Shown: positions 1 to 7,101 of the stretch, piece after piece
Position numbering within the stretch: position 1 is the first letter of the stretch
How the letters are laid out: each line of letters opens with the position of its first letter
Source: DATKZH01 sp964475955
GTDB taxonomy: Bacteria > Planctomycetota > Planctomycetia > Pirellulales > Thermoguttaceae
NCBI GenBank assembly: GCA_964475955.1
Contig: CAYYZY010000158.1
Span: 1-18,675, forward strand
DNA length: 18,675 nt
Direction: 5' to 3'
The notes under the pieces: model-generated
Seen by the model: only the letters and a program-made list of their open reading frames with translations
Told to the model about the DNA's origin: nothing
Database searches by the model: none
Made by a program: the position numbers and the translations under genes

Positions 1-441
1 AGTGTCAAGTCTCGCCCCCCATTTCTCGACTTCTCGCCCTTTTCGGACGGAGACTAGGTATATCATGGTACGGAAAGGTCAGGAAATTCAAGTCGCCTTT
101 GCACGTGGTGGCCGCGTTTTTGCTGAAAAGAGAAGCACTTCCCTTCCACGGTAGCGTTCCGCCGGCACGCAGCCTACGCCGAACACCAATCCGCACCCAA
201 ACGCGCAACGGCCCAACCCACGGCAACTCGAGCAACTTGCCAGGCCGACTCCGGGGCGCCCAATCCCGCGTCCGAGTCGAACCGGCGCCGTCGTACTATG
301 CCGCCTGTTGGGAATCGGTCCTTCGCATCCGCGAAGTGACGCGCGGGGAAGCCCCATGCCCTGCACGACGGTTACGGGGTTGCGCCGAGGGCGCCGCCTA
401 ACGGGTTGTCAGCGGAACCCTAACCCCTTACTAGCGCGCGT

Positions 442-451
442 GTGGTATAAG
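442..451 (+). promoter_or_regulatory. Candidate extended -10 promoter for the radical SAM unit
   Basis: GTGG then TATAAG (446-451) gives an extended -10 pattern (TGn-TATAAG). A start about seven bases downstream would leave a leader of roughly 65 bases before the ATG at 525. No good -35 lies at normal spacing; TTGTCA at 405-410 is much too far. This AT-rich hexamer stands out in a GC-rich background and is properly placed before a strong ribosome binding site. It is inferred from sequence only. Confidence 0.45.
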
Positions 452-512
452 AGGTATGCAGTGGCTCGCGTAAGGAGACCGTGGGCCCGATGGAAACACG
501 GCGCGTCGCGGC

Positions 513-518
513 AGGAGG
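513..518 (+). promoter_or_regulatory. Strong Shine-Dalgarno (AGGAGG)
   Basis: AGGAGG lies six bases before the ATG at 525. It is the best ribosome binding site in this part of the window. It selects the ATG at 525, which is in a different frame from the radical SAM gene. The radical SAM ATG at 640 has no comparable site of its own. Confidence 0.6.
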
Positions 519-524
519 CAATCA

Positions 525-659
525 ATGGCACTGATCGACCCCGTAGAAAAATCTGAATACGCAAGCCGTCGTGTTTCCGCTTACTGCAAGAGGACCTCGA
601 CGACCGGTTCGGCGTCTCCGGGCGCCGGGCGACTCGAATATGTTGCGACATCTCGCTGA
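525..659 (+). CDS. 44-residue ORF overlapping the radical SAM start (leader peptide or frameshifted N-terminus)
   Basis: This short ORF starts at an ATG with a near-perfect Shine-Dalgarno and begins MALIDPVEKSEYASRRVSAY. It ends with TGA at 657-659, 20 bases into the radical SAM gene whose ATG is at 640. There are two readings. It may be a leader whose translation is coupled to the next gene. Or it may be the true N-terminus of the radical SAM protein, separated by a one- or two-base indel between about 590 and 640. The first 25 residues look like a helical charged segment; the rest is low in information, which fits a frame lost part-way. No homologue was recognised. Confidence 0.4.
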   Translation: MALIDPVEKSEYASRRVSAYCKRTSTTGSASPGAGRLEYVATSR

Positions 660-2112
660 GCTTCTGCGCAAGAGGATTCCCGGACAACTGGTGGTCCAAC
701 TGACGGACCGGTGCAATGCGCATTGCCCTCAGTGCGGCATGCGGGCCACCGAGAAGTTCCCTCGTTCGACGTTGAGCACGGACGCCGTCAAGCGGATGAT
801 CGACCGCGCGGCCGAACTCGGATTCGCCGCGGTCTCGTTCACCGGCGGGGAGCCTTTCCTCTATCTCGACGAACTCGCCACGCTGGCCGACCACGCCGGC
901 AAGGCGGGCATCCCGTATATCCGGACCGGCACGAACGGGTTCGCCTTCGCCCGCGCCGCGGGGCCCCGGTTCCGCGACCGAGTCCGACGAATCGCCGAGA
1001 AGCTTGCCGCCACGCCGCTGCGCAACCTGTGGATCAGCCTCGACTCGGCCGACGCCGAAACGCACGAGCGCATGCGCGGTCTGCCGGGCGTCGTCGATGC
1101 GATCGAACGGGCGCTGCCCATCTTCCAGGAGTGCGGCGTCTATCCCTCGGCCAACCTGGGAATCAACCGCAACGTGGGCGGCCGGGCGACCGCGCATCTG
1201 AAGGTGCGCGATGACCGCGGCGAGGGAGTCGAGCCCGACGAGTTCGAGGAGCAGTACCGGGCCGCCTTTCGGAGCTTCTATCGGGCGGCGATCGACCTGG
1301 GATTCACGATCGTCAACGCGTGCTACCCGATGAGCGTGGGCGACGAGCCCGGGGCCGCCGATCCGCGTGTTGACTCCACCGGGAATCTGAACGCCGTCTA
1401 CGCCGCGACCTCCGACGACGACGTTGTCCGCTACACGGCCGCGGAGAAGGGGTGTCTGTTCAAGGCCCTGAGCGACGCGGTCGCCGAGTTCCGTCACCGC
1501 GTCCGCATCTTCTCGCCCCGCTGCTCGCTGCACGCGCTTTGGAAGCAGTATTCTCAAGGGATCGACGCCGCGTATCCGTGCCGCGGCGGCATCGACTTCG
1601 TCGTCGTCGACTGCCGGGACGGCAACACCTATCCCTGCGGATATCGCGGCGCCGGGAATCTGGGTGAGTTCTGGAGCCTCGATCCTCGCTCGCTACCTCG
1701 CCAGGCCGCCTGTCGCCGTTGCGACTGGGAGTGCTTTCGTGATCCCTCGGAGCTTGCGGGTCCGTTGCTCGAGGGGCTGTCGAACCCGCTCGGAGCCTGG
1801 AAACGAATGCGATCCGACCGCCAGTACTTCGCGCTTTGGCTGGAAGACTGGCGTTACTATCGGGCGTGCGACTTCTTCGACGGCCGCCGTCCCCCGCGCC
1901 CCCGCCGGCTCGCCAGATTCCGCCGCCTCCCGCAAACGCCCCGTCGCGAGTCGGCAGCTCACGAGTGCGAGCTTCCTGCGAACCAGCGCGAAGCCGCGTC
2001 GTACGAACGTCCCCACCTTCCCCACGAACCGGAAGCCCGAACGCGGGGCCTCTCGTGCGCCACGCACGACGATGCCCCGCCGGACCAACCTTCGACCGCC
2101 CACCTCCGTTGA
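640..2112 (+). CDS. Radical SAM protein with SPASM-like C-terminal cluster domain
   Basis: Residue numbers are for the 490-residue protein from ATG 640. The radical SAM cluster motif CxxxCxxC is at Cys25, Cys29 and Cys32 (TDRCNAHCPQCGM), preceded by the beta-strand QLVVQLT. SFTGGEP at about 66-72 is the SAM-binding GGE motif, and LWISLDS follows at about 130-136. The C-terminal half has CX10CX7C (about 314, 325, 333) then CX2CX3C (358, 361, 365), as in SPASM or twitch domains that bind auxiliary Fe-S clusters. Such enzymes modify peptides or small molecules in the cytoplasm; the substrate cannot be read from sequence. An open GTG at 571 exists in frame, but ATG 640 starts just before the conserved fold. 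The last ~60 residues look like low-complexity read-through rather than a domain. PHP/GT4 starts 12 bases downstream, so the two probably share an operon. Confidence 0.8.
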   Translation: MLRHLAELLRKRIPGQLVVQLTDRCNAHCPQCGMRATEKFPRSTLSTDAVKRMIDRAAELGFAAVSFTGGEPFLYLDELATLADHAGKAGIPYIRTGTNGFAFARAAGPRFRDRVRRIAEKLAATPLRNLWISLDSADAETHERMRGLPGVVDAIERALPIFQECGVYPSANLGINRNVGGRATAHLKVRDDRGEGVEPDEFEEQYRAAFRSFYRAAIDLGFTIVNACYPMSVGDEPGAADPRVDSTGNLNAVYAATSDDDVVRYTAAEKGCLFKALSDAVAEFRHRVRIFSPRCSLHALWKQYSQGIDAAYPCRGGIDFVVVDCRDGNTYPCGYRGAGNLGEFWSLDPRSLPRQAACRRCDWECFRDPSELAGPLLEGLSNPLGAWKRMRSDRQYFALWLEDWRYYRACDFFDGRRPPRPRRLARFRRLPQTPRRESAAHECELPANQREAASYERPHLPHEPEARTRGLSCATHDDAPPDQPSTAHLR

Positions 2113-2124
2113 CGCAAGAAGCCC

Positions 2125-3459
2125 ATGAACGACCGTACGAAATCCCGGGCCGACCTTCACGTCCACAGCAAGCACTCCGACCGGCCCAGCGAATGGTTCC
2201 TTCGACGAATCGGCGCGCCCGAGTGCTTCGCCGAGCCGCGCGAGATCTACGACGAGATGCGAGGGCGGGGTATGGACTTCGTCACCCTCTCCGACCACAA
2301 CTGCATCGACGGCGCCCTGGAAATCGCCGCCGTCGCCCGCAAGACCGGCAAGCAACTCACGGTGCTCACCTGCCAGTCGAAACCGCCGCAGGAGCGGATC
2401 GATTTGAAGAACTGCCGTCCGGTGGGCACCTTCGCCCTGCCGGAGTACGAGCTGTTGGAGCTCTGTTTCCCGCCGTTTCTGGAGATCATCGAGTACATCG
2501 AACGGAACCGCTTCAACGAGCTGATCATCTCCACGCCCGGCCCGCTCGGCCTCACGGCGCTGGCCGCGGCCAAGCTTTTGGGCATCCGCACGATCGGCAT
2601 CTACCACACCGACTTCCCCTCGATCGCCCGGCACCTGACCGACGACGAGGCCGTCGAGCAAATCACCTGGAAGTACATGCATTGGTTTTACGAATCGGTC
2701 GACTGGGTGGTCGCGCCGAGCCAGTACTACCGAAAGCAACTTGTGTCGCGCGGGTTCGACCCCAAGAAGGTCGCGGTGATGATCCGGGGCGTCGACCTCG
2801 ATCGGTTCCGCCCGGTCCTGCGCGACGAGCGGTTCTGGGACCGCTGGGGCCCGGGTCGGGGCTTCAAGTTCATCTACGTCGGGCGCGTCTCGGCCGACAA
2901 GAACGTCGAACTGGCCATCACCTCGTTCCTGGACCTTTTGGGCCAAGGCGCCGACGCCCACCTGGCCGTCGTCGGCGATGGCCCTTTGCTCAAGGGGGTC
3001 AGGAAGCGATTCCAGCACCGCCGGATCGCGTTCACCGGGTTCCTCCAAGGCGAGGACCTGCCCACCGCCCTGGCCAGCGCCGACGTGATGGTCTTCCCCT
3101 CCACCACCGACACCTTTGGAAACGCCGTGCTCGAAGCGCAGGCGTGCGGCCTCCCGGCAATCGTCTCCGATCAGGGCGGCCCTCAGGAGATCGTCGTCCC
3201 GCACGCCTCGGGCATCGCGGTCGACGTGGCCCGGCCGGGCGCCGTGACCGAGGCCATGGCCCGCCTGCTCCACGAGCCGGCGCTGCGGGCCGACATGCGT
3301 CGCCGCGCCCTGGCCAACGCCGCCGATCGGAATTGGCCGCAGGTGCTCGATGAGCTGTGGAACCGCCGGGACCACGCTTCCCACGACCCGGCAATCCCCG
3401 AGCTCGGCCGCCTCGCGCAGCCCAGCGAGCCGGCGGAAATAAACGCGGGGGTGACGTGA
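2125..3459 (+). CDS. PHP-domain remnant fused to GT4 glycosyltransferase (internal deletion suspected)
   Basis: Residues 1-67 are the start of a PHP metal-dependent phosphoesterase domain, with DLHVHSKHSD (10-19) and TLSDHN (54-59). The PHP fold then stops: from about residue 70 the protein is a GT4-type glycosyltransferase. Visible parts are an N-terminal lobe with STPGPLGLTALAAAKLLG (136-153) and IYHTDFP (159-165), then RGVDLDRF (221-228), YVGRVSADKN (251-260), VVGDGP (282-287) and the donor-site segment FPSTTDTFGNAVLEAQACG (324-342). TDTFG in place of the usual S/E-GFG resembles MgtA/PimB-like mannosyltransferases. PHP domains need well over 200 residues, and from my recollection of the family full-length PHP-GT4 proteins are much longer. 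The join near nucleotide 2325-2340 therefore looks like an in-frame deletion or assembly collapse. The GT4 catalytic lobe seems complete, so the protein may still be active as a transferase. No strong Shine-Dalgarno is seen. Confidence 0.75.
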   Translation: MNDRTKSRADLHVHSKHSDRPSEWFLRRIGAPECFAEPREIYDEMRGRGMDFVTLSDHNCIDGALEIAAVARKTGKQLTVLTCQSKPPQERIDLKNCRPVGTFALPEYELLELCFPPFLEIIEYIERNRFNELIISTPGPLGLTALAAAKLLGIRTIGIYHTDFPSIARHLTDDEAVEQITWKYMHWFYESVDWVVAPSQYYRKQLVSRGFDPKKVAVMIRGVDLDRFRPVLRDERFWDRWGPGRGFKFIYVGRVSADKNVELAITSFLDLLGQGADAHLAVVGDGPLLKGVRKRFQHRRIAFTGFLQGEDLPTALASADVMVFPSTTDTFGNAVLEAQACGLPAIVSDQGGPQEIVVPHASGIAVDVARPGAVTEAMARLLHEPALRADMRRRALANAADRNWPQVLDELWNRRDHASHDPAIPELGRLAQPSEPAEINAGVT

Positions 3460-3606
3460 GGGTGTACCGCTGCTCACGGTCGGCCTTCTCTTAGTCTGCG
3501 CAAAAGTCAACTGGCGCGGCGAAGGACCCCCGTGCTCGGTTGCAGGAGCCGGGCCGGGATGGGAAGATCTGGGTCCAGCGAGCCGCTGACCAGAACCGCG
3601 CCATAC

Positions 3607-3627
3607 GGGCCGGACCGTGCCCGGCCC
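3607..3627. repeat. Inverted repeat in the leader of gene A
   Basis: GGGCCGG (3607-3613) and CCGGCCC (3621-3627) form a perfect 7-bp stem with a 7-base loop. It lies in the 273-base gap between PHP/GT4 and gene A, about 105 bases before the A start. No T-run follows, so it is not a standard terminator. A stem like this can arise by chance in GC-rich DNA. Nothing else was recognised in 3460-3732 apart from the purine-rich ribosome binding region just before the A start. Confidence 0.3.
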
Positions 3628-3732
3628 ACTCGAGTCAGCAAACGGCGGACTCCCGGAGAAAGGACTGCGCGGGGCGGCCGCCGGCTCTCGGCGAAGGAGA
3701 AGTCACTCGACCGCAATAGAGGGAAAGAAGCC

Positions 3733-6700
3733 ATGATCCGATTCGCGCGAAGTCCGTTCGTGTTCGGCGTCGGGATTTCTTTGGCCATCGTGTCCCTGGC
3801 ATGCCTGCCGACGACGCGCGCGGCCGGCGCGCCGCCGCAGACCGGCGCCGGTGAGTTCGCCCGGGAAATCCTGGATTCGACCGGAGTCTCGGGCGGCCTC
3901 GTCGTCCACGTTGGGTGCGGCGACGGGGCGCTGACCGCGGACCTCGGGGCCGACCGGCCCTACTTGGTCCATGGGCTCGACTGCGACGCCGCGAACGTCG
4001 CCAAAGCCCGCGACCACGTTCGATCGCTGCGGCGCTACGGCCGAGTATCGATCGACCGGTTCGACGGGAAGAAGCTGCCGTACGTCGACGACCTGGTGAG
4101 CCTGGTCGTGGCCGAAGACCTCGGCGAGGTGCCGACGAACGAAGTGATGCGCGTGCTCGCGCCGCTCGGCGTCGCCTACGTGAAGCAGGGCGAGCGCTGG
4201 GTCAAAACGATCAAACCCTGGCCCGAGGAAATCGACGACTGGCCCCACTACCTGCACGGCCCCGACAACAACGCGGTGGCCGAGGATACGGTCGTCGGTC
4301 CGCCGCAGGGGTTGCAGTGGGTCGGCGGGCCGCGTTGGAGCCGGGCGCACAGCACGGTCAACGGGACGTCGTGCATGGTCAGCTCGGGCGACCGGTTGTT
4401 CACGATCGAGGACCGCGCCCCGATCGAGCTGCCCCTCTTGCCCGGCAAGTACACGCTCGTGGCGCGCGACGCGTTCAACGGCGTGGTCCTGTGGAAACGT
4501 CGGCTGGCGAGCTGGGAGAACATTTCGCACTGGATGAAGCCGACGCCCGTCCAGCTCACCCGGCGCCTAATGGCCGACGGCGACCGCGTTTACGCCACGC
4601 TGGGAATCGTCGCCCCGGTCACGGCCCTCGACGCCGACACCGGCGAAGTCCTCGAGGTCTACCAGGGCACGGAAAGCGCCCAGGAAATCGTCTGTGCCGG
4701 CGGGGTGCTCTACATGGTCACCGGCGACCCAATGAACCCCTACGGCACCAAGGTGGGCAGCTCCTACTACCGGCCGCACTACATGGCGTACGGCGAGGAG
4801 CACTACAGCCCGCTTCGGCCGCCGAAGGAAGGCGCCCGGTGCGCGATCGCGGCCGTCGACGCCGATTCCGGGGAGGTCCTGTGGCGGAAGTCGGGCGACG
4901 AGACGGCCGGCTACCAGGCCACGACGCTGGCCGTTCGCGGCGACCGGCTGTCCTATCAGACCGGGGCCGAGTTGGTCTACGCCGATCGGTCGGACGGGCG
5001 CGTCGTGTGGAAGAAGCCCGTTGCCGTGTCGATGGAACCCCGGGGCCGGCTGCACCCGGGCGGTACGTCGCCCACGCTCGTCCTGCTCGACGACTTCCTG
5101 CTGCGTGCCGACGCCCGGGAGCTGGTCGTCTTTTCGACGCGCGACGGCTCCGTCATGTGGCGCACCCCGACCTCGATCACGTACCATTCATCGCCCGATA
5201 TCTTCGTCGTCGACGATACCGTCTGGCTCTATCCCAGCACGGACGGCTACGACCTGGCGACCGGCGAGGTCGTGGCCGGCCGCAAGGAGACCCGCGACAA
5301 GCCGATGGGCCACGACCGCTGCTACCGTAACAAGGCCACGGTCCGGTACATGATCAACTCCCGGTCCGGCGGGGCCGATTTCTCCCGGCTGGGCGGCGAT
5401 TGGTCGCGCGCGCACCCGTGGGTGCGGGGCACGTGCAGCTTGGGCATCATGCCGTCTGGCGGCCTGCTCTACGCGTCGCCGCATGCGTGCTCGTGCGTCA
5501 ACGAGACGAAGCTGAACGGGTTCTACGCGTTGCACGCGAGACCCTTTGAGCAGGAGCCCGAGAACGTTCTGGTCCGGGGGCTGGCGTACGGGAAGTCCGG
5601 CTCGTCGCGGGCGATTGAGGCGTCGTCCTCTTCCGACTGGCCCACCTACCGCCAGAACGCCGCGCGCACGGGCGTGACGGAAGTCAGCCTGGCGCGCGAC
5701 CTCGAACCGGCCTGGACGGCCGAGATCCCCGATCCCACCGCGCCGGTCATCGCGGCCGGGCGGGTCTACATCGCCTCGAAAGACGCGCACACGCTCCACT
5801 GCCTCGACGCGGCCGACGGCGCCCCTGCGTGGACCTTCACGGCCGATGGCCGCATCGACTCCCCGCCCACGCACACCGACGGGCGCGTGCTATTCGGCTC
5901 GGCCGACGGCTGGGTCTACTGCCTGAGCGCCGACGCCGGCAAACTGGCCTGGAAGTTCCGGGCGGCGCCGGAGGACCGGATGACCGCCGCCTTCGGGCAG
6001 ATCGAATCGCTGTGGCCCGTGCACGGGAGCGTGCTCGTGTTGGACGATACGGCCTACGTCGTGGCCGGTCGCCAGAGCTTCCTCGACGGCGGCCTGTTCC
6101 TTTTCGGGCTCGACGTGAAGACCGGCCAAGCGAAGTGTTCCGCCCGCATCGCCGGCCCATACGAGGAAGACGGCGAGTCGGTGTTTGACCAGCGGCAGCG
6201 GAACCAGATCAAAGGCAACCTCTCCGACGTGCTGGTCTCTGACGGCGAGCTGATCTATCTGCGGCACATGGCCTTCGACCGCGACCTCACGCCGTCGGAG
6301 GAGAGCCGGGAGCACTTGGCGACGGTCTCCGGATTCCTCGACGACAGCGGCCACCACCGCAGCTACTGGACGATCGCCCCGCGGCTGATCTACGACACGC
6401 AGATCGCCGACAACATCGACGCCGACCTGCTCGTCGTCGACGGCCCGAAGGTCTTCGGCACGCGGATCAGCGCGTCGAACCGGGGGCCCGAGGCCTTCGA
6501 CGCGCGCCAGCGCGGGTTCATCCTCTTCGCCGTGACGCACGACCGCGACCGAGCCGCCGCGCTGCGAGATCGCGAGGTCGCCGCGCTCCAGAAGCGAGCC
6601 AAGCCGGGCAAAAAGGCGCTGAGGCGCAGGATGGCGTCTCTCCGCCGGTCGGAGTCGTCGTTCGTCGTCGACTGGCAGACGGGCGTGCAGGTGAACGGCA

Positions 6701-6945
6701 AGGCGATGATCGAGGCGGGCGACTGGCTGGTGATCGCGGGCACGCCGAACGAGTTCCCGGAGGACGACGTGTATCGCGCCGTCGAGGGGAGGGCGGGCGG
6801 CGTGCTCGCCGTGTTCTCTACGGCCGACGGCGAGATGATCGCGTCGCACCGCCTCGCGGCCCCGCCCGCCTGGGACGCCATGGCCGCCGCCGACGGCCGG
6901 CTGTTCCTGGCTTGCAAGGATGGAACGCTGATCTGTTTCGAGTAG
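3733..6945 (+). CDS. Paralogue A: exported methyltransferase-like / PQQ-like propeller fusion protein
   Basis: 1070 residues from ATG 3733, chosen because GAGGGAAAG lies just upstream and a signal peptide follows at once (hydrophobic 9-26, likely cleavage near TRAAGA). Residues 52-152 are a class I methyltransferase-like fold: motif I VVHVGCGDG (57-65), acidic strand end VHGLDCD (79-85), LPYVDDLVSLVV (115-126) and EVMRVLAPLGVAYV (137-150). Next comes the family signature KPWPEEIDDW to HYLHGPDNNAV (161-182). The rest is PQQ-like propeller in two blocks, with repeats such as ALDADTGE and AVDADSGEVLW. The blocks are separated by RCYRNKAT, RGTC, a CxC pair (HACSC) and a short Ser-rich linker before DWPTYR. 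The protein ends with PPAWDAMAAADG. It is probably a structural or ligand-binding propeller rather than a true PQQ dehydrogenase. It differs from B, C and D in lacking the Pro/Thr-rich linker repeat. The substrate is unknown. Confidence 0.8.
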   Translation: MIRFARSPFVFGVGISLAIVSLACLPTTRAAGAPPQTGAGEFAREILDSTGVSGGLVVHVGCGDGALTADLGADRPYLVHGLDCDAANVAKARDHVRSLRRYGRVSIDRFDGKKLPYVDDLVSLVVAEDLGEVPTNEVMRVLAPLGVAYVKQGERWVKTIKPWPEEIDDWPHYLHGPDNNAVAEDTVVGPPQGLQWVGGPRWSRAHSTVNGTSCMVSSGDRLFTIEDRAPIELPLLPGKYTLVARDAFNGVVLWKRRLASWENISHWMKPTPVQLTRRLMADGDRVYATLGIVAPVTALDADTGEVLEVYQGTESAQEIVCAGGVLYMVTGDPMNPYGTKVGSSYYRPHYMAYGEEHYSPLRPPKEGARCAIAAVDADSGEVLWRKSGDETAGYQATTLAVRGDRLSYQTGAELVYADRSDGRVVWKKPVAVSMEPRGRLHPGGTSPTLVLLDDFLLRADARELVVFSTRDGSVMWRTPTSITYHSSPDIFVVDDTVWLYPSTDGYDLATGEVVAGRKETRDKPMGHDRCYRNKATVRYMINSRSGGADFSRLGGDWSRAHPWVRGTCSLGIMPSGGLLYASPHACSCVNETKLNGFYALHARPFEQEPENVLVRGLAYGKSGSSRAIEASSSSDWPTYRQNAARTGVTEVSLARDLEPAWTAEIPDPTAPVIAAGRVYIASKDAHTLHCLDAADGAPAWTFTADGRIDSPPTHTDGRVLFGSADGWVYCLSADAGKLAWKFRAAPEDRMTAAFGQIESLWPVHGSVLVLDDTAYVVAGRQSFLDGGLFLFGLDVKTGQAKCSARIAGPYEEDGESVFDQRQRNQIKGNLSDVLVSDGELIYLRHMAFDRDLTPSEESREHLATVSGFLDDSGHHRSYWTIAPRLIYDTQIADNIDADLLVVDGPKVFGTRISASNRGPEAFDARQRGFILFAVTHDRDRAAALRDREVAALQKRAKPGKKALRRRMASLRRSESSFVVDWQTGVQVNGKAMIEAGDWLVIAGTPNEFPEDDVYRAVEGRAGGVLAVFSTADGEMIASHRLAAPPAWDAMAAADGRLFLACKDGTLICFE

Positions 6946-7007
6946 TCGGGATTGCATCGCACGGAGGTGCCGTTTCTACTGACGTGTTGGCCCAGGGGCG
7001 GCCGTGG

Positions 7008-7026
7008 GGCACGTTGCCAACGTGCC
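7008..7026. repeat. Perfect palindrome between A and B
   Basis: GGCACGTT (7008-7015), loop GCC, then AACGTGCC (7019-7026): an 8-bp perfect stem with a tight 3-base loop. It lies in the 156-base A-B spacer, about 63 bases after the A stop. No T-run follows on either strand. It could be a REP-type element, a processing site between two operon members, or an attenuating structure. Only one copy is seen in the window. Confidence 0.45.
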
Positions 7027-7101
7027 GAGCACGAGGGGATCGTCTCCCATGCGATCTCCGCCCGATCCTCCCACTCCCGGACGACGACAAGGAGCGAGTT
7101 C

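Larger units (their letters stand above)
1..524. other. Upstream gene-free region
   Basis: No convincing gene was found. The open frames crossing this stretch are rich in Arg, Pro and Gly with no recognisable motif, which is what GC-rich non-coding DNA gives. The first 60 bases carry repeated pyrimidine words of the CTCGCC and CTCGAC type. A small perfect hairpin lies at 321-336 (CTTCGC, 4-base loop, GCGAAG). The last 85 bases hold the promoter and ribosome binding site annotated separately. No tRNA or rRNA was recognised. Confidence 0.6.

Noticed and set aside
1..524. tRNA or small RNA gene in the left end
   Set aside because: No cloverleaf or CCA-end pattern could be built; only a small 6-bp hairpin at 321-336 was seen.
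409..3510. Long minus-strand open frames (409-1557 and 1693-3510)
   Set aside because: They are antisense to the radical SAM and PHP/GT4 genes, are rich in Arg, Gly, Val and Asp, and show no motif. High GC keeps such shadow frames open.
5311..5515. c-type cytochrome haem motif near the CxC residues
   Set aside because: No CxxCH is present in any paralogue.
3733..6945. Calling the propeller proteins true PQQ-dependent dehydrogenases
   Set aside because: The repeat resembles PQQ-like beta-propellers, but no established catalytic or PQQ-contact set was recognised, and the methyltransferase-like N-terminus is atypical.
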